64,000 bases of DNA from Shewanella litorisediminis. Its GTDB lineage: Bacteria > Pseudomonadota > Gammaproteobacteria > Enterobacterales > Shewanellaceae. Positions 1 to 11,829 of the stretch are shown here, in pieces. The stretch lies in the NCBI RefSeq assembly GCF_016834455.1, contig NZ_CP069213.1, positions 806,501 through 870,500 on the forward strand. The letters are read 5' to 3'. The notes under the pieces were generated by a model, which searched no databases, had not been told where the DNA came from, and saw nothing but the letters and a program-made list of their open reading frames with translations. The first letter of the stretch is position 1. Every line of letters starts with the position of its first letter. The translations under genes and the position numbers were made by a program.

Positions 1-167
1 AAGGGGAGGATGCTCAGCTCACACGTCTTCAAAGGTGAAAAATAAATAGGAAATCACTTCATCAATGGACAACCAATTCTCGAATGGCTGACTCACGTTG
101 AGTTATACTTTGGCGCCGATGCATACGCAAGCGCAGACAATCGGTAGGGAAGAATAAGGAGTCGATC

Positions 168-1130
168 ATGGGCAATAGTCAACTGAAAATCATTGCGTTA
201 GCAGTATTGAGTGTATGTTCAAACGTCGCCAAAGCGAATGACACTGTACAACCCACAGAACAAGCCGCTGAAAATGCAAATGTTCCTGTCGCTTCAGATG
301 CTCGCTTTTACGAGGAAAATGGGTTGACTTATTCCTCAGATTTGACAGAACTCAAAAAAGTTGACCGTCGGAAAAAGAAATCTAAATCCTCCCCAGCCTA
401 TTTAGATGCGGTCGGCCACATCATTGTCTACCATAATGATGGGCAAAAAAACACCTGCTCAGGAACCCTTATCTCTACCATCCCAGGGCAATCCAGCCGA
501 ACCATTCAATCCGCCGGCCATTGTTTTGGTGATACCGAAACAAATAAGAAAAGTGATATAAAAAAAATCACTTGGAATGTCACGACTAAGTCAGGACAGA
601 AAATCAGCAAAACATTGCGGATTGAATATCTGAATCTTAGGGCTGATGATGCCATCCTATCATTTGAAGGAAAAATTCCATTTTCAACGATTCAACCTGC
701 ACTTGTAGACGCAGAAGTTGTATTGGAAGTAGGTGATATGCTGCTTTACAACAACGATGCCAATATCGTAGTCGCAGGCCATAGTGCCAATGACTACAAG
801 GGTGATAGGGGATTGACCTTGACCTATGATGATTCGATTCAATTGAGGAATTATCATTATCGACCAGACCTTTTCTTGATTGATTCTTTAGAAACCGTTG
901 TTTTCAGTGGCGCCAGCGGTGGCGCAGTATTGGTCAATACGGACCTATCAGAGGAGGGTGTTCAAAATCCTTATGGGCAGATGTTATACGCCGGGACTAT
1001 TTTGTCTCTTGCGGGCCACCACGTACTCTATAGGGAGTCAAATGTTAGTAGTACTACAGGTGGCAAATATATGAATTTTCGCAGTTACGAGATGATAGAC
1101 ATTGAGTTGGTCAATAGGCTCAATCAATGA
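168..1130 (+). CDS. Secreted trypsin-like (S1 family) serine protease
   Basis: A 320-residue protein with an N-terminal signal peptide (hydrophobic stretch about residues 7-20, probable cleavage after AKA at 22-24), so it should be exported. The chymotrypsin-fold triad is visible: His118 in SAGHCF, Asp161 in DDAILSF and Ser250 in SGASGGAV (GxSGG). Cys97 and Cys119 flank the His loop and may form the usual disulfide. Residues 25-75 are a polar, lysine-rich segment that could be a propeptide. An AGGAG stands 7 bases before the ATG. It is a lone gene in AT-rich accessory DNA next to insertion sequences; the substrate is unknown. The family call is firm, the biological role is not. Confidence 0.85.
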   Translation: MGNSQLKIIALAVLSVCSNVAKANDTVQPTEQAAENANVPVASDARFYEENGLTYSSDLTELKKVDRRKKKSKSSPAYLDAVGHIIVYHNDGQKNTCSGTLISTIPGQSSRTIQSAGHCFGDTETNKKSDIKKITWNVTTKSGQKISKTLRIEYLNLRADDAILSFEGKIPFSTIQPALVDAEVVLEVGDMLLYNNDANIVVAGHSANDYKGDRGLTLTYDDSIQLRNYHYRPDLFLIDSLETVVFSGASGGAVLVNTDLSEEGVQNPYGQMLYAGTILSLAGHHVLYRESNVSSTTGGKYMNFRSYEMIDIELVNRLNQ

Positions 1131-1265
1131 TGTTAACCCAAACGCAAACAGCTGTGGATCGATTTGGCGAATGTCAGCTGAGATAATCCTCGCTTTTGGG
1201 CAGAAGAATATCGGAAAGATGATTTTTACCTCCATTTCCTCTGGTGTGCCATTATATGGTGAGTA

Positions 1266-1459
1266 CTATTGAAAATATGTGTTTTGATGTAAAACACTTT
1301 CAATGAGTGGCCATGCACGGCTATACCGCCACGGCTCTTCCCACCAAGCGCATGTGTCTGAAAGATGTGACGCCAGTGTTTCACAAAAAAGTTGTTTTGC
1401 ATTTAACGAGCCTGCAGGGATTAAACTTTGATAATAGGGCTCGTTAAATAGGTCTATCA
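1266..1459 (-). pseudogene. 3' part of a WD40-like gene split by ISAs1
   Basis: On the minus strand this segment is open from the insertion point to a TAG at 1266-1268. Removing the ISAs1-family element and one copy of its 10-bp target duplication joins it in frame to the 2673-3240 fragment: the codon at the junction becomes CTG (Leu) and about 63 further residues follow, ending TYFQ. In the present sequence the upstream fragment instead runs into the element's right end and stops there. Seen directly by hand reconstruction; the protein's function is unknown. Confidence 0.8.
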
Positions 1460-2682
1460 GTGCTTCGTTCAGGGCAGGATCCCACTTTGAGTTGAACTTT
1501 TACACAGCCTTATGATCAGATCAGCATTAGTCATAACCAGCTGACAGACATGAATCTTTTGGAACACCTTGAAACACTGCCCGATCCTCGTAAGGAAATC
1601 AATCTTAAACACAACTTGGTTGACGTAGTCTTCCTGACACTCTCTGCCGTACTCAGCGGTGCAACCGGCTGGAAGTCGATCCAGGAGTTCGGTGAAGAAC
1701 AACTCGACTGGTTACGGCAGTACCGCCAGTTTGAGTATGGTATCCCCAGACGACACTGTATCGCCAACATTATCAAAGCCTTGGATAGTGAGCTTCTGCT
1801 GCAAACGGTGTTCAGCTGGATCAACGAGAAACGGCAGAGCGAAGGTAAGTCGGTCATCGCTCTTGACGGTAAAACGATGCGCGGTGCGTGGAGTGACGAC
1901 GTTAAAAATGCACTTCATGTCGTCAGTGCGTTCGATGTCAGCAACGGTGTCACGCTTTATCAGGACAGTTCGAATACCAAAGGCAAAGAAGCCGAGATTG
2001 CCCGAAACGTGATTGATGCCTTGGCACTGGATAACGCAATTGTCACGCTCGACGCGTTGCACTGCCAGGTCGCCACCATGAGCACAATTACACAGCGCAA
2101 AGGCGATTTCGTGATCCAGGTGAAGTCCAATCAAAAAGCGCTGCTTGAGGAAGTGCAGGCGTCATTCCGTAACCTTTATGACTCAAAGGAACTGGAAACG
2201 TATGAACAGTCCAACACCGGTCATGGCCGCAAGGAGTGCAGGACCGTGATGCAAACTGAAGCCGAGTTGTCACCAGACCTGAAAAAGAAATGGCCCCATA
2301 TAAAGTCACTGATAGAGGTCGCCAGCGAGCGGACTGTTAATGGTAGCACATCATGTTCGTCACGTTGGTACGTCAGCTCCCTGCCAGTGGACGCTGAGGA
2401 AGCAGCTCGCACAATCCGCGACCACTGGGCCGTTGAGAACCAACTGCACTGGGTGCTGGACGTTGTTTTTCGCGAGGATGCTTTGAAAGTGTCAGATCCA
2501 GAGGGTGCTAAACATTTGGCCCTATTCAACCGTGCGGCACTAAGTGCAATAAAACAGCACAATGGCAAGAAAGACAGCCTTGCAGGTAAGCGCCGGCGTG
2601 CAGCTTGGAGCCCTGTATTTCGTTCAGAGCTGCTCTTTGGCTAAATTATGCACAAAGTGGAATCCCGCCCTGGTGCTTCGTT
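1460..2682 (+). mobile_element. Complete ISAs1-family insertion sequence with 10-bp target duplication
   Basis: The left terminal repeat CAGGGCAGGATCCCACTTTG (1470-1489) and the inverted right repeat at 2653-2672 match at 18 of 20 positions. Both ends are flanked by the identical 10-mer GTGCTTCGTT (1460-1469 and 2673-2682), the target duplication; 8-10 bp is usual for this family. The element proper is 1470-2672 (1203 bp) and carries one intact transposase. The perfect duplication and matching ends point to recent insertion. Confidence 0.93.
1550..2644 (+). CDS. ISAs1-family DDE transposase
   Basis: A 364-residue transposase, close to the usual length for this family. The N-terminal segment (LETLPDPRK) and the catalytic core motifs are present: first Asp in IALDGKTMRGA, second Asp in VTLDALHCQ, and the late HWAVENQLHW...FRED segment carrying the Glu. 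It fills almost the whole element between the inverted repeats, and the stop lies just before the right repeat. No frameshift is seen, so it is likely active. Its insertion broke the WD40-like gene on the opposite strand. Confidence 0.93.
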   Translation: MNLLEHLETLPDPRKEINLKHNLVDVVFLTLSAVLSGATGWKSIQEFGEEQLDWLRQYRQFEYGIPRRHCIANIIKALDSELLLQTVFSWINEKRQSEGKSVIALDGKTMRGAWSDDVKNALHVVSAFDVSNGVTLYQDSSNTKGKEAEIARNVIDALALDNAIVTLDALHCQVATMSTITQRKGDFVIQVKSNQKALLEEVQASFRNLYDSKELETYEQSNTGHGRKECRTVMQTEAELSPDLKKKWPHIKSLIEVASERTVNGSTSCSSRWYVSSLPVDAEEAARTIRDHWAVENQLHWVLDVVFREDALKVSDPEGAKHLALFNRAALSAIKQHNGKKDSLAGKRRRAAWSPVFRSELLFG

Positions 2683-3240
2683 TAGCTCATTATTTTTAAC
2701 TACTTCATCATTATCGCTTAAAGCAAGCAAAATAATATTATTTAGCTGCTGACGAATTACTTGAGGTGGCAAGCCATCATCAAGCATAGGTGTATTGTAA
2801 AATTTATCATCAGGTTGACTCATAGACTGTATTAAAAAACTTGCTTGAACTATCCACTCGTTTATATCGAGCAATATAAAGCAGGCATTCTTAGCTATGT
2901 CGATGCGTTTAAAACCAATAGCTAGAGTCGTGTTGTTAGCGTGCAGGGCCAGGCAGCGGGGGCTGCCAAATTCAATAGTTTCTATTATCTCGTCATTTAG
3001 CCAATATTTGAGTGAGCCAGTTGCATCCAAGCTCAACCATCCTTTATTTTCTGCAAGATGGCTAATAGCAACAATGCTTAAATTTTGTGTTTTTTTTAAA
3101 GTAGATTTTTTACTTGTAGCGCGAAAGATATCACTAGATTCTATCTTATGATAACTCCACTTATCTTGCTTATTCCAGCGGTGAAGTTGACCACTTTTAT
3201 CCCCGGATATAAAACTACTGGAGTAAGGCTGCTGGTCTAA
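2673..3240 (-). pseudogene. 5'-truncated WD40-like gene fragment
   Basis: On the minus strand this is a coding fragment of about 190 residues bounded by two insertion sequences. It contains two beta-propeller-like signatures, SGDKSGQLHRWN and LSLDATGSLKYW, typical of WD40 blades. Its upstream end (3240) abuts the left end of the IS5-family element, so the original start and N-terminus are missing; any start in the IS5 sequence gives a chimeric N-terminus. Its downstream end is cut by ISAs1, and the natural C-terminus lies at 1266-1459. No upstream portion is found beyond the IS5 copy. The gene is doubly inactivated. Confidence 0.75.
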
Positions 3241-4436
3241 GGAAGGTGCGAATAAGTTCGAGACGTGAGATCTTGGTGTCGTGACCTGAACCATGGATGA
3301 GTAACCGGATGAGCCAGCAGCTGACTTTTGCCGACAGTGAGTTTTCCAGTAAACGCCGCCAGACCCGCAAAGAAGTCTTCCTTGGCAGAATGGATGACTT
3401 GCTTCCCTGGGACAAATTACTTGGCGTTATTGAGCCTGTGTATCCCAAGGCCGGTAATGGTCGCAGGCCCTATCCACTGGAAACCATGCTGCGCATTCAC
3501 TGTATGCAGCAATGGTACAACCTGAGCGATGAGGCCATGGAAGATGCGCTCTATGAAATCGCCTCCATGCGCCAATTTGCCCGCCTGTCACTGGATAAAG
3601 CCATTCCAGACCGCACCACTATCATGAATTTCAGGCATTTGCTGGAGCAGCATAAACTGGCCCGCAAAATCTTCAGTACCGTTAATCAATGGCTGGCAGA
3701 GTGTGGCGTTCTGATGACCCAGGGAACCCTGGTGGATGCCACGATAATTCAAGCCCCCAGTTCCACCAAAAACAAAGACAGCAGCCGCGACGAAGACATG
3801 CACCAAGCCAAGAAAGGTAACCAGTGGTACTTCGGCATGAAAGCGCACATCGGGGTGGACGCCAAAAGTGGCCTGACCCACAGCTTGGTGACCACGGCGG
3901 CTAACGAGCACGACCTCAATCAGGTTGGTAAGTTACTGCATGGCGATGAAGAATTTATCTCAGCAGATGCTGGCTATCAGGGTGCCGAAAAGCGCGATGA
4001 GCTTTGCCATGTCAGCGCGGACTGGCTTATCGCCGAGCGTCCCGGCAAGGTGAATGCATTAAAGAAACACCCGCGCAAGAACAAGCTGACCATACGGTAT
4101 GAATACCTGAAAGCGAGTATCCGAGCCAAGGTTGAGCATCCATTTCGGATAGTTAAATGTCAGTTTGGTTTCGTCAAAGCCAAGTACAAGGGGCTGGCTA
4201 AAAACGACAGTCAGCTGGCGATGTTATTCACCCTGGCGAACCTGGTTCGAGTGGACCAATTGATACGGGCACAGGCGAGATCTACCTAAAATGGGAAAAT
4301 TGGCCTGAAACAGGGCCAAAATCAGCAACGAAGAGACGATTTTTGGCTGAAAATTGGAAAATTGAGCCACTGGACGTTGATAACGATGAGTTGGGGCGTC
4401 ATGTAGGGAGAAGCTGACTACTTAATCGCAGCTTCC
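3241..4436 (+). mobile_element. IS5-family (IS5 subgroup) insertion sequence
   Basis: The left end GGAAGGTGCGAATAAG (3241-3256) matches the known IS5 terminus. The right end at 4421-4436, read on the other strand, is GGAAGCTGCGATTAAG, 14 of 16 identical. Length is 1196 bp, the usual IS5 size. The flanking tetranucleotides CTAA (3237-3240) and TTAG (4437-4440) both fit the YTAR target but are not identical, so the simple duplication expected from one insertion is absent. Confidence 0.88.
3297..4289 (+). CDS. IS5-family transposase
   Basis: A 330-residue transposase. The N-terminal IS5 domain includes [19 protein letters not shown] and the conserved [12 protein letters not shown] segment. DDE residues are recognisable: Asp in [11 protein letters not shown], Asp in ISADAGYQG and Glu in [11 protein letters not shown]. 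The frame is intact and lies between the two terminal repeats. A second ATG at 3309 (MSQQLTFAD) is an equally plausible start. Probably functional. Confidence 0.92.
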   Translation: MSNRMSQQLTFADSEFSSKRRQTRKEVFLGRMDDLLPWDKLLGVIEPVYPKAGNGRRPYPLETMLRIHCMQQWYNLSDEAMEDALYEIASMRQFARLSLDKAIPDRTTIMNFRHLLEQHKLARKIFSTVNQWLAECGVLMTQGTLVDATIIQAPSSTKNKDSSRDEDMHQAKKGNQWYFGMKAHIGVDAKSGLTHSLVTTAANEHDLNQVGKLLHGDEEFISADAGYQGAEKRDELCHVSADWLIAERPGKVNALKKHPRKNKLTIRYEYLKASIRAKVEHPFRIVKCQFGFVKAKYKGLAKNDSQLAMLFTLANLVRVDQLIRAQARST

Positions 4437-4487
4437 TTAGGACAAATGTCATCGTATTTTCCCCCTTGCTTCATGTGTATTAGTCGC

Positions 4488-5664
4488 GACTTGATCTGAC
4501 ACATCATCTTGAAAAGGTGAGAGTTACCCGTTTTGATAAAGGTGTCGAATCTTCAATCAAAACAAAAGAGGTAACTCTCATGCTGCATACTAACAACCCC
4601 ATCATTAAACACAAAGCAGGTTTGCTGAATCTCGCTGAGGAGCTCGGCAACGTTTCCAAAGCCTGCAAGGTTATGGGCGTGTCCCGTGACACCTTCTATC
4701 GCTATCGTGAACTGGTTGAGGATGGCGGCATTGATGCGCTTATCAACCGCTCCAGACGCACGCCCAATCTGAAAAATCGTGTTGATGACCATATAGAGCA
4801 AGCTGTCATTGATTACGCCATTGAGTTTCCCGCCTATGGTCAAACCCGAACCAGCAACGAACTGCGCAAGCAGGGCGTCTTTGTTTCCGGCAGCGGCGTA
4901 CGTTCAATTTGGCTCAGGCACGGGCTGGAAAACCTCAAGAAGCGCCTGGTCGCATTGGAAGCAAAGATGGAGCGCGATGGCATCATTCTGACAGAAGCGC
5001 AGGTGGCAGCCCTGGAAAAGAAAGCCCAGGACGATGAGGCCTGCGGTGAAATTGAAACCCATCATCCTGGCTATCTGGGCTCACAGGACACCTTTTACGT
5101 CGGCAACCTCAAAGGTGTGGGGCGGATATACCAGCAGACCTTCGTCGATACCTACAGTAAGGTCGCCTTTGCCAAGCTCTACACCACCAAAACCCCAATC
5201 ACCTCTGCCGACCTGTTGAACGACAGAGTATTGCCGTTTTTCGAAGCTCAGGCGCTGCCGATGCTGCGTATTCTCACTGACCGGGGCACCGAGTACTGCG
5301 GTAAGGTTGAGCAGCACGATTATCAGCTGTATCTGGCCATCAATGATATCGACCACACGAAAACCAAAGCCAGACATCCACAGACAAACGGTATCTGCGA
5401 GCGTTTCCACAAGACCATTCTGAATGAGTTCTATCAGGTCACGTTCCGCAAAAAGCTGTATAGCACACTGGAGGAGCTGCAAAAAGACTTGGACGAATGG
5501 CTGGCGCTGTACAACAATGAGCGCACCCATCAGGGCAAAATGTGCTGCGGTCGCACACCGATGGCGACATTAATTGATGGAAAACGGGTTTGGGCTGAAA
5601 AGAATTTAGCCCAAATCTAATCTGACAACGGCACCCCAAAATCGGGTAACTGTCAGATCAGGTC
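4488..5664 (+). mobile_element. IS481-family insertion sequence (approximate ends)
   Basis: Inverted termini GACTTGATCTGACA (4488-4501) and, on the opposite strand at the right end, GACCTGATCTGACA (5651-5664) agree at 13 of 14 positions and bracket a single IS481-type transposase. The element may instead begin at TGATCTGACA (4492) and end at 5660. I could not identify a convincing target duplication. It lies about 50 bp from the right end of the IS5-family copy. Confidence 0.75.
4580..5620 (+). CDS. IS481-family transposase (rve integrase core)
   Basis: About 346 residues from the ATG at 4580, which follows GAGGTAACTCTC; the frame is open further upstream to 4517. An N-terminal helix-turn-helix is visible (GNVSKACKVMGVSRDTFYRYRE), then the retroviral-type integrase core with Asp in SQDTFYVGNL, Asp in ILTDRGTEYCG and Glu in TNGICERFHK, and the C-terminal YNNERTHQGKMCCGRTP motif typical of IS481. 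The frame is intact. Confidence 0.9.
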   Translation: MLHTNNPIIKHKAGLLNLAEELGNVSKACKVMGVSRDTFYRYRELVEDGGIDALINRSRRTPNLKNRVDDHIEQAVIDYAIEFPAYGQTRTSNELRKQGVFVSGSGVRSIWLRHGLENLKKRLVALEAKMERDGIILTEAQVAALEKKAQDDEACGEIETHHPGYLGSQDTFYVGNLKGVGRIYQQTFVDTYSKVAFAKLYTTKTPITSADLLNDRVLPFFEAQALPMLRILTDRGTEYCGKVEQHDYQLYLAINDIDHTKTKARHPQTNGICERFHKTILNEFYQVTFRKKLYSTLEELQKDLDEWLALYNNERTHQGKMCCGRTPMATLIDGKRVWAEKNLAQI

Positions 5665-5678
5665 TGAGCTATTACACT

Positions 5679-5732
5679 TCATGATACTGGGATCGCTTTA
5701 ATGATTTGTTCTTCGGTGTGACGTTTCTTCAT
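5679..5732 (-). pseudogene. Remnant of an IS3-type orfA (transposase N-terminus)
   Basis: On the minus strand an ATG at 5732 opens MKKRHTEEQIIKAI, the characteristic start of an IS3-family OrfA (helix-turn-helix), preceded by GGAAATTTCAAC. After about 14 codons the similarity stops and a TGA follows at 5679-5681, some 15 bp from the IS481 end. It is a scar of an older element truncated by later insertion or deletion. I do not see matching termini. Confidence 0.6.
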
Positions 5733-5788
5733 GTTGAAATTTCCATCGGCAAACGTTCATCCATCCACTTTTAAATCGATTATTTAAT

Positions 5789-6076
5789 TCAGTAGTCTTC
5801 CCTAACTGATAAAATTTCCAGGGGATTACAGCTCCCCTGAACTAATCGTTTCCCTCTAATGCTAATTTTTTGTCCAACCTGCGGCGGTTGTGCAAACCAG
5901 TGCATGGCAAGCGGGGGCATAATGCGTCCTTCGAATTGAACTTGTTCTTCTTGAATCTTAGCAATCTGAAAGCTGTCTTCAAACTCTTGGTAAACACAGG
6001 GACCACCATCTTTTTGACAACCCGAGAGCACGCTCGATAGAGCCAAAGGCAGTAGGGCGCAGCGTAATAGATTCAT
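5789..6076 (-). CDS. Small hypothetical lipoprotein
   Basis: A 95-residue protein with a type II signal: MNLLRCALLPLALSSVLSGC, lipobox LSGC with the acceptor Cys at 20, so it should be lipidated and envelope-attached. The mature part has two further Cys (27 and about 82), possibly a disulfide. I recognise no domain. It starts 6 bp after the stop of the preceding lipoprotein gene, so the two are probably co-transcribed and may act together. The stretch of about 55 bp between its stop and the IS3 remnant shows nothing. Confidence 0.7.
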   Translation of the reverse strand: MNLLRCALLPLALSSVLSGCQKDGGPCVYQEFEDSFQIAKIQEEQVQFEGRIMPPLAMHWFAQPPQVGQKISIRGKRLVQGSCNPLEILSVREDY

Positions 6077-6082
6077 ATTGGA

Positions 6083-7003
6083 TTACCCTTCAGTACAGGG
6101 AAGGTTTTCTTGAAAGTTCACCAGCAAAGTTGCCACATAATTGGCGAGTGGGCCAGGTTCCAAATCCTGGGCCCAAGCACAAAATTCTTTCGGATAATTT
6201 TGCTGATAAACAAAGTTTTCCAGCATTGCCAACACTTGATAACCCAATTCAGGCTCGGTGGTCTCAGCCATTTCATCTTCGTTCTCAATCGGTTTTGGAG
6301 TATCTAATGTCACGAACGGCAGTACATATAAGCTGGCAAAGTCGCCTTGGCTCAAGAGCTGTTGAATTAACGAAATAGCTTCTTGTTCCCGCCCGTCGCG
6401 AGCCATTGCAAAGGCAAGCAAACGCTGGTCTTCAACAGCAGGTGAGTCCAACAGGATTCTATCCATATGCTGGTAAAGTAATTGCCAAACTTCACCCACA
6501 TGAGGAGCGGGGGCTGATGCCATCAGTCTTGCCGTGATATATGGATGTTTTGCAAATGCTCGATGAAGGAAGCTGATCTCTTTCGGATTTTTAGGGTGAA
6601 TCCATTCTCCCATTAAAGAGTAAGTTCCTTGTTGGATTAAGCGATAAGCTTCCAGTATCCATTGTTCATCTGTGCTGGAAAATAGTTCAGCTGGCAATTG
6701 GATAGGCGGTCTTCGGTCTGAAAAGTCAAAAACATTGTCATCACCGCAGCGATACGATTGTTCTGACCACAGAGACTCAGGGGGGGAAAACATAATCAAC
6801 AGACTTGCCCTGCGATCAAGCTTTTGTGAGCAGGCATAGGTGAGTAATTCGCTTAATGCATCATGGTCGATAATATTGCTGAGTTGATGGCTGGTCGAGG
6901 TTTCACTGGGGACAGCACATGCCATAAGGCTTTGAGTGAAAAGTAATAAAATCATGAGTTTTACGGAAACCCATCTCTTTGACATGCTCAAACATGTTTC
7001 CAT
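6083..7003 (-). CDS. Hypothetical lipoprotein, helical
   Basis: A 306-residue protein. The start at 7003 is supported by AAGGAG 6 bases upstream; another Met lies six codons in. The N-terminus is basic then hydrophobic (VKLMILLLFTQSLMAC) with lipobox LMAC, giving a predicted lipoprotein. The rest looks alpha-helical (for example DQRLLAFAMARDGREQEAISLIQQLL), reminiscent of TPR/SEL1-like repeats but without a clear motif. It heads a two-gene unit with the small lipoprotein downstream. Function not recognised. Confidence 0.7.
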   Translation of the reverse strand: METCLSMSKRWVSVKLMILLLFTQSLMACAVPSETSTSHQLSNIIDHDALSELLTYACSQKLDRRASLLIMFSPPESLWSEQSYRCGDDNVFDFSDRRPPIQLPAELFSSTDEQWILEAYRLIQQGTYSLMGEWIHPKNPKEISFLHRAFAKHPYITARLMASAPAPHVGEVWQLLYQHMDRILLDSPAVEDQRLLAFAMARDGREQEAISLIQQLLSQGDFASLYVLPFVTLDTPKPIENEDEMAETTEPELGYQVLAMLENFVYQQNYPKEFCAWAQDLEPGPLANYVATLLVNFQENLPCTEG

Positions 7004-7176
7004 AGAACACTCCTTGCTCTATTGTTAACTATCGGTAAGTTAGCCAGAAATAGTAGTTATCACAAACATATTCGGCTGGGGATGAGGGAAAGTTCGTCGA
7101 AATGAATTGAATTGTAGATGAGGCTGACTAAACCGGGAGCGTAATTCTACGCTCGGACCGGCAACAAAAGAGGGCG

Positions 7177-7602
7177 ATGATGGACCAGCTTGCGCTGACA
7201 TGGGAACTGGAAGAGACCAAACACCGGCAAAAGAGTAAACCCAGGCTCGGTGTGATGATCAATGGCGTTCGGTTAACTGAGATTATTTCTCAATTTGAGC
7301 AGCAACAAGGCATTGGCGAGTTTAACGACGTTTTTTTGCATGAATCCGATGTACAAGAATATTCGTTGTTCAACTGGCTTAAGAGTCTCGAAGAAGGGGA
7401 TGTTCGGATCATTCTTCTTGGCTGTAGTTGTGGGCAAGTCGAATGTTCATTCTTTTATGCCAATGTTTGCAACCGTGATGGTTGGGTATATTGGCAGTTT
7501 GATGGTTGGCCTAAACGCGATTATTCTGAATTTCCTTCCTTTTGGTTTAACGCGTCAGAGTATCAGCAGGTTATTGAGGATGCGCTTCTGCACCATCAGT
7601 AA
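7177..7602 (+). CDS. Conserved hypothetical protein with CxCGxxxC motif
   Basis: A 141-residue soluble protein without signal peptide. The centre holds LLGCSCGQVECSFF, a CxCG...C pattern that recurs in a family of uncharacterised bacterial proteins I remember only loosely; the cysteines could bind a metal. It is rich in Trp/Phe/Tyr near the C-terminus (VYWQFDGWPKRDY). It is transcribed divergently from the lipoprotein pair, with about 170 bp between them. The 240 bp after it, up to the metH stop, show no gene. No function can be assigned. Confidence 0.65.
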   Translation: MMDQLALTWELEETKHRQKSKPRLGVMINGVRLTEIISQFEQQQGIGEFNDVFLHESDVQEYSLFNWLKSLEEGDVRIILLGCSCGQVECSFFYANVCNRDGWVYWQFDGWPKRDYSEFPSFWFNASEYQQVIEDALLHHQ

Positions 7603-7842
7603 ATCGTGTAATAAAAGAGTCTGGACACCCAAAATACTTTTGCTGGAGAATATGCCCATCCTGCTCTGAGCGGCCGAGGGCATGGAAGCCGGGGCAGCAT
7701 CAGTCTAATCAGTCGAGACTGTCGCGCAGCGACTGGCTCACAACCGAGAGCCTGGGATGGCGGAACTGGCCGTTGTGCATGGATGCATTTGCCCCACGAC
7801 CTTTGCCAAGCGCTGCTTGGTTGCTTCAAAGAGTGCTCTCGA

Positions 7843-11583
<3,741 letters not shown>

Positions 11584-11689
11584 AAAAAAACACCTGCAAA
11601 GTACAAAAAAGTGACTGTCCTGTGTAGCCTAAGCCGGGTTGATGCCGCTGAAAAGGTAAAACCGGTACGGCACCCGCTTAATTTGATTT

Positions 11690-11713
11690 GGACATTTATA
11701 CGTATAGACGTCC
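11690..11713. promoter_or_regulatory. Tandem MetJ operator (met boxes)
   Basis: Three consecutive octamers, GGACATTT, ATACGTAT and AGACGTCC, resemble the met box AGACGTCT; the last matches 7 of 8 and the middle 6 of 8. MetJ with AdoMet binds tandem boxes co-operatively. The site lies between divergent metH and cobC, about 107 bp from metH and 117 bp from cobC, and is most likely the metH operator. Based on consensus matching only. Confidence 0.6.
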
Positions 11714-11735
11714 ATAATACGCGAAACTTGGCTTT

Positions 11736-11785
11736 AGGGGCAAGCAGGGGTTCAGGGGCAAACCAGGGCTCAGGGGCAAGCGAGG
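11736..11785. repeat. 18-bp tandem repeat between metH and cobC
   Basis: Two full units and a partial third: AGGGGCAAGCAGGGGTTC, then AGGGGCAAACCAGGGCTC, then AGGGGCAAGCGAGG. Purine-rich, in the divergent intergenic region. One of several short minisatellites in intergenic spaces of this window. Confidence 0.75.
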
Positions 11786-11829
11786 TACCCGTCGGCATTG
11801 ATGTAAAACCGGAATGAGGATAACGCGGT

